From the NCBI GenBank assembly GCA_029964075.1, contig CM057129.1, forward strand, positions 10,221,430 through 10,285,429: a DNA stretch of 64,000 nt, in the 5' to 3' direction. This DNA comes from Patiria pectinifera. Lineage: Eukaryota; Echinodermata; Asteroidea; Valvatida; Asterinidae. Below the pieces are notes generated by a model that saw only the letters and a list, made by a program, of their open reading frames with translations, had not been told where the DNA came from and made no database searches. Position numbers and translations under genes: made by a program. Shown here piece by piece: positions 1-13,200 of the stretch (within the stretch, counting starts at the first letter, position 1; each line of letters starts with the position of its first letter).

Positions 1-437
1 AACCACGTCCCATGGGCGGGACATTTAGCTGGTTGACGCGCACCATGCCATGTGTGTGAGGCACGTACACCAGGGGATTTGTACTATGTACACGCAGTGG
101 TACAGCCGCGCGTCGCGGCAAAAATGCAGTCAGGGCAAGATGGCGTCGGTCGGTCACCCCCAACTGAGGGGGCACTTGTGAACGGAGCAGATACATTTTT
201 GTCCCTCCCAGTGGTCTCCTCCAACTGTCCTTTTCTAACCGCTGAGGAAGTACTTGTACGCGGAGTTCAAGACAATTGAACACACTGATAGCACTCTCCC
301 TGTTGGCCTTATCCACTACAAATGAGAACCACATCACACGGAAATCAAATCACGCCAGTTCGTTATACTTACCCCGGCCTGAGTGTCCCAGAAAGCAGTG
401 CAGAATAAAAAATAAAAAGTTTGTTTATGAAGCAAAT

Positions 438-615
438 ACAGTCGAACCCTGATCATAAGAACACCGTTAATACAACATCCTACTTATTACCAAGCAAATT
501 TTTAGGTCCCAAGTCTTTGTGTTCCTTTGTTTTCCACTACTGATAAGACAAGGTACCTGTTATACCAAGGTAATTAGTCGAGTCCCAAGGACCTTGTTAC
601 AAAGGTGTTCGAATG
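438..615. mobile_element. Short MITE-like element with related terminal repeats
   Basis: Left end ACAGTCGAACCCTGATCATA and right end (inverted) ACATTCGAACACCTTTGTAA. The inverted repeat is partial and degenerate, of the same general CAGTxGAAC type as the element at 4654-5091. Confidence 0.45.
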
Positions 616-689
616 TACATACAATTCTGATTTGGATAAAGTATGCATGCTGACAGATTCAGAGCCACTTGTTCAAAAACTAAGAAAAA

Positions 690-1060
690 CAATCATGTTC
701 TTGTAGTCTGGTTTCCTGACCCCACTTAAGATGAAACGGAGTAATTTATAGACGTAAGGGAATTGTAAGATCAGGGAATCAGTCTAGCTGGCTTGTACCC
801 TTTCACAGGTTTTTAATCGATTGCAAAGAAAATGCAGACTAAAAATGATAAATTGGGAGCAGTCTTTGAAAAAGGCCAGTTTTCCAATGCTGGTAAATTG
901 ATACACAAATACCGCTTTTCTTGAAAACTGTCAGCACACCAGGTGTCATGATTGAACGGGATGCTTTAGAATGTCATTTACTAACAGTTCAATAACTTAT
1001 TTCGCAATAATTTGGTAGTTTTGTTTTTTGATGTTTGCAAATATATTATATTCCCTTTAA
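690..1060 (+). repeat. Interspersed repeat R1, copy 1
   Basis: About 370 bp matching 28300-28695 in the same orientation: GTCTGGTTTCCTGACCCCAC, TTAAGATGAAACGGAG, ATTGCAAAGAAAATGCAGAC, GGCCAGTTTTC and TTTTTTGATGTTTGCAAAT. Non-coding, family unknown. Confidence 0.65.
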
Positions 1061-1115
1061 TACACAATTCTCATCCGAAATTTGATAAAACGATTTAAGA
1101 TGGCTGGTATCCTAC

Positions 1116-1229
1116 CGTTGGTTGCTTGATCTGCTTGGTGGGCTTCTGGTTACCAATCCGCCTCATCGTCTGGTAGTAATTCTTCTGATTGCTCGTCAGA
1201 AATAAACCAAAGGAGCTGTCACCTTCATA
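1116..1229 (-). CDS. Nav channel exon 26: III-IV linker (inactivation gate)
   Basis: 38 codons. [15 protein letters not shown] aligns with the Nav inactivation gate (IFMTxxQKxYYxAMKKLGxKKP), with L1427-F1428-L1429 replacing Ile-Phe-Met, followed by [25 protein letters not shown] acceptor, GTAGGA donor, phase 0. The next exon (domain IV) is outside the window. Confidence 0.94.
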
Positions 1230-4200
1230 CTGAAAAAAAAAATACAAAAAAATTAATTAAAAGCGACATCATGAACATCAAACCTCAAAAGACCGTTTTC
1301 GAAAATGAAATGATCATTGTAAAGGAAAGATTAACAGTATAATTAGCACGAATCCCGCAATAGGGCGACAAGTAGTGCGGGACTTCCCCTACATTAGGGT
1401 GACACACCGCAATAGGGCGACAATTTTGGTGTCGCCCTATTGAGGTAACTACCCTTTAGCGAAGGAATTTTACTGTCGCAAATGGGCTAGATCGATTGCA
1501 TGTGGTCCAAAACATGCACATACCAAACTTGGTTGGGATCAGATAAGGTAAATTGGGTTAGGTCGCATTAAAGTTTGAAAAATTTTGTGCACGTTTCTAC
1601 GGAAGTGTCGCCCTATCATGCAATCCAGAATTATAAAAATTGTTATTATTATTTATTTATTACTGGTAATGAAACCAAGGGATTTCAAAGGCACCCTATA
1701 GGCACTGTAGCGATCGAAGCCTGAAGAAACCTATAGAGAGAAGACAATGAGCAGAAATTACAGTTTTAGAAGCGGGAGAAAAAAAAAGCAAGAAGAATAT
1801 TCTGGCGAAGCCCATGGAATCAGGTTGGGACTGAAATCTCAATTTGTCTGTGGACCAGGGCAGGAATGAAACCCGGGCCACAGCGGTGGAAAGCGAGGAA
1901 ATAAAAATAAAAATAATAATAATGGTGGGTATTTATAAAGCGCACGTATCCACCAGGACTGGTGCTCAAGGCGCTACATCACTATTACCCCCTGCTCATT
2001 GGGCCCATGAAACATTCCAAATACCATCTCAGCCCCCTGGGGAGTATACAGCTCGATGCAGCCTGTTAGGTGCAAGGAAGCTAATTCAATCACAATAACC
2101 ACCTCTGCCCTCACAGGTACCCATTTACTCCTGGGTGGAGAGAAGCAATGAGTGACAAAGTACCTTGCTCAAGGGCACATTCACCATGACCCCAGGCAGG
2201 ACTCGAACCCACAACCTGCAGCTTTACCCGCAGACCACGAATCCAATGCCTTTAACCACAAAGCCACAGCACTCCACTGCACCAACCTGACTTCCTACAA
2301 TAACTGCTTTTGTCCAGCTGCTCGCATGAGTCTGATTTTCAAAATGTTTTCTTTTGAAAGAATTCACTACTTATTTTAAAACAAATGAGCACGAATACAG
2401 AAAAAAAATTAATCAAATTTGTTACGTACCTTCCTCTTAAGCTGGTTGAAATTCTCGATGATGACTCCGATGAAGAGATTGAGGGTGAAGAACGATCCAA
2501 AGAAGATGAAGACGACGAAAAAAGCGTAGGAGATCAAACTGGCTTCAAAGCTGGGCTGCATGTCAACCCCACGGCTGTCCACTGCGTCTTCAATCACCTC
2601 TTGCCATCCTTCAAATGTGGCCTAAAAAGTATACACCAGAAAATTATAAATTGAAAAACCAGTCTTCCCTGCAAGAACGGAATTATTGTCTGGCAGCAAA
2701 TGATTTGAAATTCTAAAATACAGGGCGAGTCAATAAAGTGGAACCAAAACACCAAAAATTATATTTCATATAAAAAAAAGTAGCACCAAAAAAAATAATG
2801 ACTGGAAAGCCAATTTCATAAGCTACTTTGAGATGGAAAAAATACTGAAATTGCTCGATCCGTTCAAAGAATATCACCATTTAAACGCAATGACCCTAAA
2901 ACCTCTTTCGGCAAAAAAATGCGATTTCAAGAATCGTCAGCACATTAATGTCTTCAAACATCACCAGCGATAAAACCTCAGTTTAAGACTTAAAAGTATT
3001 TAACAAAGTCCTTTTGAAGGCCCGTCTTTTAAAAAAAGCGGATTTATAAATCATAATGTTTGCCTAACAAGGGTTGTTAATAAAGATATTGTGTACTACA
3101 GTTGTTGACAGTTGTTGAAACAAGTATTCTGGGGTGTTTTTTTTTGGACATAACATGTTTTAGGGTCATTGCGCTTAAATGTTGATATTCTTTGAACGAA
3201 TTAAGCAATTTCAGTATTTTTTTCATCTAAGAGTAGCTTATGGAATTCGCTTTCTAGTCATTATTATTTTTGGCGCTACATATTTTTTTAAATATGAAAT
3301 ATATATTTTGGGGGTTTGGGTTCCACTTTTTCTGACTCCTACTGTAATAATTCAAAAACTTAACATTCGGCCTATTTTTTTGTCTCATTCAAAAGTGACT
3401 GACTTCTGTAGTGTACTACTATAGGAAAATAGCAATTAAAAAAAGGAATATATTGGGGGGGAATAGCCCAGGGAATGCAACTTTTAGACAACTTACCACT
3501 TGGAAAAGCGCCATGTAACCATTGATGAAATTGTCAAAGTTGATCTTGTTGGACACCCAGGTGTAGTTGAGCCTGATGCAGTCCGAGTAGTTGTTGACGA
3601 TGTCGATGCTGAGCTTGTTCCCCTCCTCGTCCACGCATTTGGAGAATGTGCCCTTGAAGAACTGGACGCCCATGATGCTGAAGATGAGCCAGAAGACCAG
3701 GCAGACCATCACCACGTTGACGATGGCTGGGATGGCATGGGCTAGCGCGTTCACAACGATCTGGTTAAGAACAAAAAAACACCATGTGGACTCTCAGAAA
3801 TAGCTTAATCCTAACTGCCCTGAATCCTTCAAAATCCTCTTTGCCAAAGTGGAGGAATTTGGAGGATTGAGGTTACATGGCAAAAGTGCGTAACTGATTT
3901 CGTAGGATGCACTTTGTCAAGGTCTTGGGCCGAGCCTTGAGTTGTTTTTGCTCAGCCATGCATGAATATAGGCCTGGATTATGCTTGAAATCCTCCGTAC
4001 TGCTCCAGGATGTCACTAAGCCTCAACATATTGACAGTCACCGCAGGATTTTGCAGGATTCAGGCAGTGGTCACCCCTCCATGGAACCATATTCAAGAAA
4101 TAATGGAGAAATTTGCAGGATTGACTCTATATGCTATTATTCCATGAGGCCAATTGGTTTGATTTGGCAGGATTGAGGCTACATTCTAGCAAAAAGGCCT

Positions 4201-7200
4201 AGGGAGTTAGGGTTACTAAACAACCAGATTCAAGTTGTAGTATATCTACAACATAATTATGTATTGATCCAATCACTAAATCATTTCTTTACGGTGGTTG
4301 CTGGCATTTCCCTAACCCTGCAAGATGCAGCACTGTGCATCAGGTGTAAAAGTCTGTGGGACCTTGCTGCATGGAGCCATCTTCACCAGTGCACAAACGG
4401 CCAATTCCGAGACAATGAGAGCTAGTCCCATTGAACAATGCCACAGTGTATCCTTTCTGCAGTTGGTGGCCACAGACTCTGAGGCAGTTTGGCCTTGAGA
4501 TATGTGACCTGATGGATCTTGCTACATGCGACGCTGAGCAGGCTTGTCATTCTGAAAAGTGTTGCACGTTGCGGAATTCAACAGCGTGTCTATCCAAAAT
4601 ACGTTCAGTTCCAATATTTTCATTTAGCATCTGGATTATCTTCCTGACTTCTACAGTGGAACGCCGCTATACCGAACACCGCTATACTGCTATACATCAG
4701 CCTTGGCTCCCGGTTTTAATGTACACAACGTACCGAAAATAGTTGTTGAAAAAAAGTCAACAGATTAACAAAACAAAATTACCGGTTGTACATGTTTTTA
4801 ACACTATTTGGGCCACTTTTAATTCCTGAACATCAAACGACCCATCATGTTACATCATGTTTGAATGGTCAAGAGCGATAGATGGCTATTATTTCCCCAA
4901 GGAATAAAAGGGAAAACCACCCGTTTCTAAGTTTCCTGATGACTCCTTGTGCGGCCGTGGAATGTAGGAAATGCCAGTTCACTATTGGTCAAAAGAGGGT
5001 ACCGGCGGTTCAAAATCGCTATACCGAACGATCGTTGCTACAAACACTTTCTGTGGATCCCACGATGTTCGTTATAGCGGCGTTCCACTTGTATTAGTTT
5101 TACAAACTCTTTTTTTTTTACCACTTATCTTTAATTTTCAGAGACAAAATAGATCGGATATCCAACCTAGACAGATTATTATTTAATCAAGTACTGTTAT
5201 TTGAGTCAAAGTTTTTTGTAAGGTACTTAAGAATGCGTTCGTCCATCTCCTTTTCTCTTGGGGGAGGGGGAGGGGGGGGGGGGTTTTCAGGTGTTTAAAA
5301 TACAAAATATAATGTGAACATGTAGTTGAGTGCCTACCTTGATGCCTTGCCATCTGGAGATAGCCCTGAGCGGACGTAGCGCACGAAGTGTACGTAAAGC
5401 CTTGAAAGCACCAATGCTGGACAGACCGAAGGCATCCAGAATCAAGCTCATGATGGCAATCTGACAGATTATGGTTGAAAAAAAAAGAGGTAAAACCTCA
5501 AAGTAAAAACTCTAAATGCTATAAACTATCAAATCAAGCACTGCATGACTAGCAGTATGTGACATCTATGAGCATGTTCGATCGAGGATATGGTTAGCCA
5601 TAGTTCCAGTAACTTCACTATAAATGTAGGATGGTTGACTACTCTAGTCAACTATTTGGAAAAAAGAGCATGAGGCCAACCTCATCCCCAGTGCTTACTT
5701 TAATTCCAACCTCATTTCCAACGGTTAAGCCCTGGATAGGAAACTTTCTTCCTGTATCCTGATTCGATACCGCGATTGGCTAGTAATGAATTTATATCGT
5801 GTAGTTGGTGTTGTTATTTCCAACGTGCATTACGTGTTTTCACGGTCATTGTAATTTTAACGTCCACGTCTTCTCACAAATACTCCTTTCCTTTCCAATT
5901 TGCTCATAAAATAAATATGAAATGTGATACTGCATAGTGGCGGGATAAGATTGTAACGTTTTAACTTAAAAAAACATTCGTGTTTTCGGAACTCACTGCG
6001 AGATGAATTGATTGCGTTTTTATCCCAGACGCCGCAAACAAAAACAAACGAAGGGTCTGACTGGATAATAATAGATAAACGAAGAAAACTGACATGGTTT
6101 GTAAAAGGCAAAATTTCATGAATTTGGTAGCCTATTTTTGGCATAAATACAAATGATCCTACATTAACTTTTACATTTTTTAAGTCCCAGGAAACAGGAA
6201 GGAAACAGGTCAGCAGCTTCAAAAAAAAGTGCCCCCAAAACAGGAAGAGAACAGGTTGATCAGGATGAAACAGAAACGAAACAGGGCCACAATTACTAGT
6301 ATTTTAAGCTTAACAGGATAAAAGCATGTTCTTATACTGTTTTATAACACAAAAACAGGATAAAAACATGTTTTGAACAGGTATCAAACAGGAATTTGTT
6401 CAGAAATTTCTGCAAGGGATAGGACTTACGACAACAATGACGAAGTCCAGCCAGCACCAGAAACTGGTGAAATACTTCACGAATCCGATTGCGATCCACT
6501 TCAGGAACATCTCGACGACAAATATGATCGCGAAGACGATGTTACAATAGTACAACACTTCCTGCATGACTGGGTTACTCTCAAGATAGATATCCTCAAA
6601 CATCTGAAAGGGAACGAGGATTTGTACAGAACGGGGTTAAATCATTGGAACGTGAGACATTTCTTTAACAAGGGAATAAATATGAGCTTGGCTGGTTTTA
6701 AAAAGGGCGTTTAATACCGGCTTGGGGCCTGGATATAATGGCGCAAGTCGAAGGCTCGTACAGGCCCTTAGCCAGTTTTAACCATAGCCCTACTTGTTCA
6801 AAACTTGCCAAGCACATAAGAATTTCCATTTATAAATATCTTTGGGTCAAAAAGTCAAAACAAGTCAAATAATTACTATTATTATATATTTCCAATGATT
6901 TTGCTCATTAATTTTACTTGGTGTTTTGTGAAACACCCCTCCAGCTACATGTATGTCTATGGTATGTGCCTCTCGCGAGTTGTACTGAAAATCGCCTTGG
7001 CGCGCATGGCACGTATCATGTGAAGTAAGCACGACACATTTTCGTTTTGAATCACAAAGCCGTATCTTTTTCGCAGGAGCGTCAAGCTTTGTCAGAAAAA
7101 GCGTTTGAATGTCACTCCAAGTGATCTCCCCCAACTCTCCCTTTCTTGCCAGTGAGGGGGTACTTATGCATACCCGCGCCCACCAGTATGTATGTGTTCT

Positions 7201-10200
7201 ACATAACTTTCAAGACAGACACACAAAGGGAGAACAACGGTTCCTTTCAGTCCTCGGGAAGTGGGTCTCTTGTTGGAAAAGGTCCTCTGTAGTAAGTTTG
7301 TAGTAAGTCTATGGGAGAGTGTTATATTACAGGGACAAAGGGAAACACAAAGCATTGTCCTCGGGAGTATAGCAAAACAAGAGTGCCTGCGCATGCTGTG
7401 TGTCTCGCCCATGGGCTCTGCAAAGTGGTACAAAAGTGCCATCTTTTGTGAATATATAGCACGAAAGAAAAACATACCAGTGTAACAGTGCTGACAACGA
7501 TGATTATAATGATGAACCACTCGAACAGTTTGTTTTCAACGACGGAGCAGACAAACTCTCGGGTGCGCCTCCAGAGAGAATAACATGAGGAGGTCTCCGG
7601 GCTGCGGTAGAAAGCGCACGGGCACTTCCTACCGCAGTAGGCATCGCAGACCCCTGGGCAACAGTCGTGGACCGGGTCCTCGATTATCCCGACCTCCACC
7701 AGCGTGTCCCTGCGGATGGCAGTGGCTGGCCTGCTCGCCACTAGGGAGACGGAGTCCTGGATGGCTCTGCCCGCTTCCTCCTCGCCCGTCTCCGAGTCCG
7801 TGTTGTTGATGACCGTGATTCCCGGCGGCTGCCCCGTCTTTTCGGGAGGATTGACGACCGGCGAGGCAAACATGGTGCGCGAGGCCGGCCGATGCTGAAA
7901 AGAGATTCAAAACAATGTCTTAGCTAATTGGGTGTCCCGTCCACAGGGCTCTCAAAAGTGGTAAACACTCGCCCTCTTTTGTTGGCGCCCGGAGCCCATA
8001 GGCTGGCACTCTGGGACCACCACAAAGATGAATGGAAGAAGAGAACGAACATGTCTTACCCGTAGACTGACTGCGCTGCCGTTTCTGCTATTGGCCTCCA
8101 TGTAGTTACCGTTTGGAACCAGCGTATTGGCAGTAGCGAACGGCGAAGCCGTTCGAGACAACGCGTGGATGGAACCGTTATGCATTACGCCGTTACACAC
8201 GGACCCGTTGATGGAACCGTTGTGTATTGAGCCATTCGGGTAGGGGAGGACTGCTACTAGCGTGTTGCGACGACTTGAAATGGGCTCTAGTTCCACGCCG
8301 TTCACTGAAATCAAAGAAAAAGTTATACATTGTATAAATTTAGTCACTTACTCGATGGGGCAAGTCTTGTCAGTCATGATTCAATGTTTTACTTTTCAAT
8401 TATACGATCATTTGCATTTATACCTTTATTATCAAAAAGCTTACGTAGAATAAACAGATCATACTGGTACTAAACACCGGATGAAATTAATATATTTTGA
8501 CTTGGCTGTCATTTAGGAGAAATCAAGAAATGTAATGGTAAGGTGATTTCTAATGATCAGTCACTTGACGGATTTGTGGCAATAAAGAGTTTATATAAAA
8601 TGATGATAATTGTGTTTCGTGATCAAAAGGTTGTGCAGGGTTTTTTTCACTGTTTTCTTGAAAAGTGTAATATCCACTGAGCTGAAACCTAAACATGTTA
8701 GGTTTTGAACATTCAGCTGAGGATTTTGAATGGAAATGAAGGAAATGTACTCTCAAACCAAACCTCAATGCAAATCTTGAAGTGTGTTTCTAGTGTGTTC
8801 AAAACACAGCACATGCACATGAATACAAACACCGAGCTCTGCGTGTTTTAACCGGGCACGTCATGCAATTGATTTTAAGCTACATTCCATCATTTGCAGC
8901 TATCCAAAAGAAACTGACATAAAACTTGTTGAAAAACATACTTGGTTGAAAGATAGTAAGGGGACTAAACTCCTGTATAATTATTCTTTCTGGCAAGCTT
9001 GAAGAAATCAAAGAAAGAAGGCCTTTCCAACGGTACGTCTAAACATGCACTGTTGGCAATTTCTGTTAGAAGTTCGGTTTTTATATTCGGCGCAGCGAGT
9101 GCAAGCATTGGCACGACGCGCACGCAGTTGCTATAATTCATCGGATCGGAGCGCGACATCGCGTAGCTGCAATCGGCTCAGTGAGAACGTTGCTCGGATG
9201 TTGAATTCAGGCCCAATTCAAAACATGATTCAGCAACTTTTGATTTGAATAAATCCTAGAATGCTGTTTTTCTTGGAAAATACAGCTGAAGCTGAGCTGA
9301 AAGGTCATCAGGTTAGTTGTTCAGCACCCTTCTTTAGATTTTGAGCACGTTTGTTGCTTGAAACAAACAAAATGCACACATTACAAATGATGGAATGTAC
9401 CTTTAGAAACCATGCGGCCGAAATGTTCTTCTTGTTCATGATATACGAACAAGACAAACTTTTGTTGTAGTATGCAATATATTTCACCCAAAACACTACA
9501 CATAGTCATGAAAATAGAAATTTAATCTTGTTAGTTCCAGCTTGTCTTAATATTCAAAGTGCTTACATAGTGTGCAAAAAAGTCAAGTCACAAGTGAATT
9601 TTAACCACATTTTATACAGTGTGTTTGTGAGTGTTACACCAGAATGAGTACGATGAAGACGGCGTCAAAAACGACATGAAACTATCACAGCAATCCAATC
9701 GTACGTAACGACCGCACCGCACATTTCACACCCGCACGACTCACTTTTGTTACCTCGCCCGTCAGGATCCAAACTTATTTGCGAAATGCGGTCGTGAGAG
9801 TTACACAAGAAAGAGCATTTTGAAGATGGCGTCAAAAACCACACGAAACTATCACAGCAATCCAACCGCAGGTAAAGACCACATCACACTCGCATGACTC
9901 ACTTTTATAACCGCGCCCGTCGGGATCCAAACTTATTTGCGAAATGCGGTCGTCGTCATCGACGACCATGAACTTTGTGCAAACATCGCCCAGCTGGTTC
10001 GTTGTGTTGATATGTTTCTCACCCTTTGCTTCCGCCAGCTTTGGGTCCTTGACTTCTCCGCCACCGGCCGCCACTTTGCTGGACCGGCGAAGTCGACAGC
10101 GGCATATCGAGAAGGCTGCTATGGCCCAGCGTTTCAGCTTGGCCACGGCCATGCCCAGACGTGTCTCCTCCGTTTCCTCGTTTTGAAGGGAATCCGAAGC

Positions 10201-13200
10201 GAAGGAGTTCAGGAGAAGCGCCAGGAACAGATTCAATATCTTTGGAAAAATACGGAAGAACAGAAGTGTGCGTTTCTAGTTTTTATTTGATTAAGGTTAC
10301 AAAGTGGCAAATGTCAAAATACGCTCTCTCTTACGCTCAACGGAGCTCATGGGCCTTATTCACGATTCAGCCATATTGAATTGAAACTTAGGTAAAATCT
10401 GAATTTTTGGAACTTGCAAAGAGAAGTGAAACAAGTTCATTTATAATAAATTCCACTTTGCTTAAATGAATAATTCAAAAAATTGTAATTAAACATTCAT
10501 TAATGTTTAAAGCCATATTTAAAAAAAAAATGTTAGTAAAATAAGGCTGCACTGTGCCTGCATTAATAATCTGGCGCCATCCCATTACACAGTTAACAAT
10601 TGATAAAACATTCATGGAACTCGACAAAAATGGCCAACTCCTGAATACGGCCCATTTCACAGTCGCATCACTTACCATAACGTTTCCCACCATGTAGGAG
10701 GTGGTGAAGATGATGATGCACGTGGCCTGGTCCGAGCAGTCCATGCAGTCGTACAGCGGCTCGATCCACTCCCCGCACAGAATGCGGAAGATCAGCAGCA
10801 GGGAGTGGACGAAGTCCCGGAAGTGCCAGCGGGGCAGGTTTCCGGCACCGAAGAACTCCTCCGTGTAGTTCTTGCCCAGGAGCTGCATGCCCATGATGGC
10901 GAAGATGTAGATGATGATCAGGAGGACAAAGGAGACGTTGCCTAAGGCGCCGATGGTGTTGCCGATGATTGAGATGAGCATGCGCATTGTGGTCCACGAC
11001 TGGGCAAGTTTAAGCACTCGCAGCTAAACAGAGGAAAATGCAATGAATATAATCAAGTCATTATTCCACTGAATGCTATAATAGGGGGGACAGATTTTGC
11101 TAATTGCGTCCGCATTAGGGGCGACAAGCTTCTAGGGGCGACACATAACTGTTATTCTTTTGTAAAAACAAATTTCGTGGAGAAAGGATAAGGTAAACAT
11201 GGGTTAGGTGACATTTTAGGTCTGTGCACAAGTCTATTGAAAGTCGGCTATTATAGCATCCAGGATAATTATTATTATTATTGTTAAACAGGATTTCTAT
11301 AGCGTCCAATATCAACACACAATCACCTTGTTTCTGTTATTATTTCATAATTTGAATAAGTTTCAAACTAGAGTAGAGAAAAGAAATTCCGAGATTTTTT
11401 TTTTCAGGGCCCTAACGCGGGCCTCGAACCACACATCGTTTATAGACTTCGCACTCAGGGAGCTCTAATCAAGATGCACGTAGAACATGTAGTTTAGCAT
11501 TTATGAAATTTGAGTCAAAATGTATGCAATAATTTAGTCTACAACGGTGAGAGGGTCATTCCGTGTCAAATCCCCACACCCCCCACCCCGCATTCCTCGA
11601 CGCATTTAACTGTAAACACATTTTTTCTGGATCTCCATGGAGAGATGTATGAAAATGTGGAGAAGTTCTGCTACCTGGGAGACATGTTAGCTGCCAGAGG
11701 AGGCGAGACAGCAGCTGTGACTGCAAGGATCCAAAGTGCTTGGAAAAAGTTTCGCGAACTCTTTCCCTTCCTCACCTCAAGGGTGACCCCTCTTAGAGTG
11801 AAAGGGAAGGTGTATGATGCATGTGTGAGAAAATGCATGACATACGGGAGCGAAACATGGGCAATGAAATCGTCTAGTGTACAGCGCTTGGAAAAGGTTG
11901 AGATGAGGATGGTGAGGTGGATGTGCAGGACATCACTACATGAAAGAACGAGGAATGAAGTCCTCCTTCAGTCAGTGGGCCTGATGAGGGTAGCAGAGGT
12001 TATGAGGATTAACAGGCTTAGATGGTATGGACATGTGGCTAGGAGAGAGGCAACACACTGGCTCCAGAGAGCTTTCAATTTTCGAGTCACCGGAAGAAGG
12101 CCTCGTGGGAGACCCAGAAAAACCTGGAGGGAAACTGTAGAAGAAGATGCCAAAACATCTGGTATCGCTCACATGGACCCCACAGACAGGAAAGCTTGGA
12201 GAGCAGCCATTAAGGAAATGAAATGTCCAACCCCACAAAGTGGGACAAATAGACGCTAAACGCTGATGATGAAATGTGTTTATAACCTAAACATCATTTT
12301 TACAGAGATGGGGTGGCGGTTCCGCCCACAAGCGCTCTTAGGATATGATGACTTACAAGCCTGAAGGTTCTCAGTACGGAGAGGCCCTGGACGCCTTGTA
12401 GGCCCAGCTCCATCAGACTGCAGATGACAATGATCAGGTCAAAGATGTTCCAGCCAGTCTTGAAGAACTTGCTGTGCAAAGCGATCAGCTTCAGCGCACA
12501 CTCGATGGTGAAAACAGCAGTGAACACCTGCAAGGAAGTGCGGTGAACTCGCAGTTGTTATCATTTGAAATCTGATTTGGTAGCCTAACGATCACAAAAG
12601 CTTTGTATGCTGCTTGTATAATCAATGTGCCTAGTATGGGAATTCCCGATGTTCCCCAATACTTATGTTCCCCAAGATCCTTAGGGTAAGGGTTAGGGTT
12701 AGGGTTAGGGTTAGGGATAGGGTTGGGGAACATAGGCATTGGGGAACATATATTTGCACCGGCTTGTATTCTGTTACCTTAATTCTGAGAAAGCAGGAAT
12801 GATTATTATTTAGTTGCAATGTTTACGACCAAACTAAGGCACTTTACTCGGAAACCTATGCTTTGCAACGAGAAAAATGACAATGCATATTTGCAGTTTT
12901 CTCTGAAGTATAAAATCTATTGAGTTGAAATTTTGACAGGTTTTTTTTTTTTCTTAATAAGCTGCTCAGTTGCACTGCTGGTTACGGATAGCTGGGCGCA
13001 TCATGATGCACGGCAGGGAGCCAGGATCAAGGTTTTTTTGTGATGACATTTTTATCATCGTTTGACTACGTGCATTCGCACGTTGCTGTTTAAGTGTGCA
13101 GGGGTAAGTTACACCACAAGTCCACCACTATAATAATAAAAATCGTAGTGCTTATATGGCGCTTTCAATCGTATAAACAATCTCCAAGCGCTTCACAATT

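Larger units (their letters stand above)
1..1115 (-). other. Start of intron 26 (continues outside window)
   Basis: Begins with the GTAGGA donor of exon 26. No domain IV exon was found here. Contains two interspersed repeats (about 438-615 and 690-1060). Confidence 0.7.

Noticed and set aside
52..279. 75-codon plus-strand ORF at the window start
   Set aside because: No homology recognised; ordinary intron sequence with no support for coding.
690..1060. Hidden domain IV exon within the first 1.1 kb
   Set aside because: The region matches the interspersed repeat at 28300-28695 and none of the minus-strand frames resembles domain IV segments.
3500..3745. Plus-strand ORFs opposite channel exons (also near 7585-7898, 13466-13804, 18497-18712, 35309-35654)
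   Set aside because: Antisense shadows of well-supported exons on the minus strand.
10161..10379. Plus-strand ORFs around 9937-10379 as a separate gene
   Set aside because: Opposite strand of exon 19, no recognisable protein features.
11968..12238. Minus-strand ORFs across 11968-12238
   Set aside because: Antisense of the LINE ORF2 fragment.
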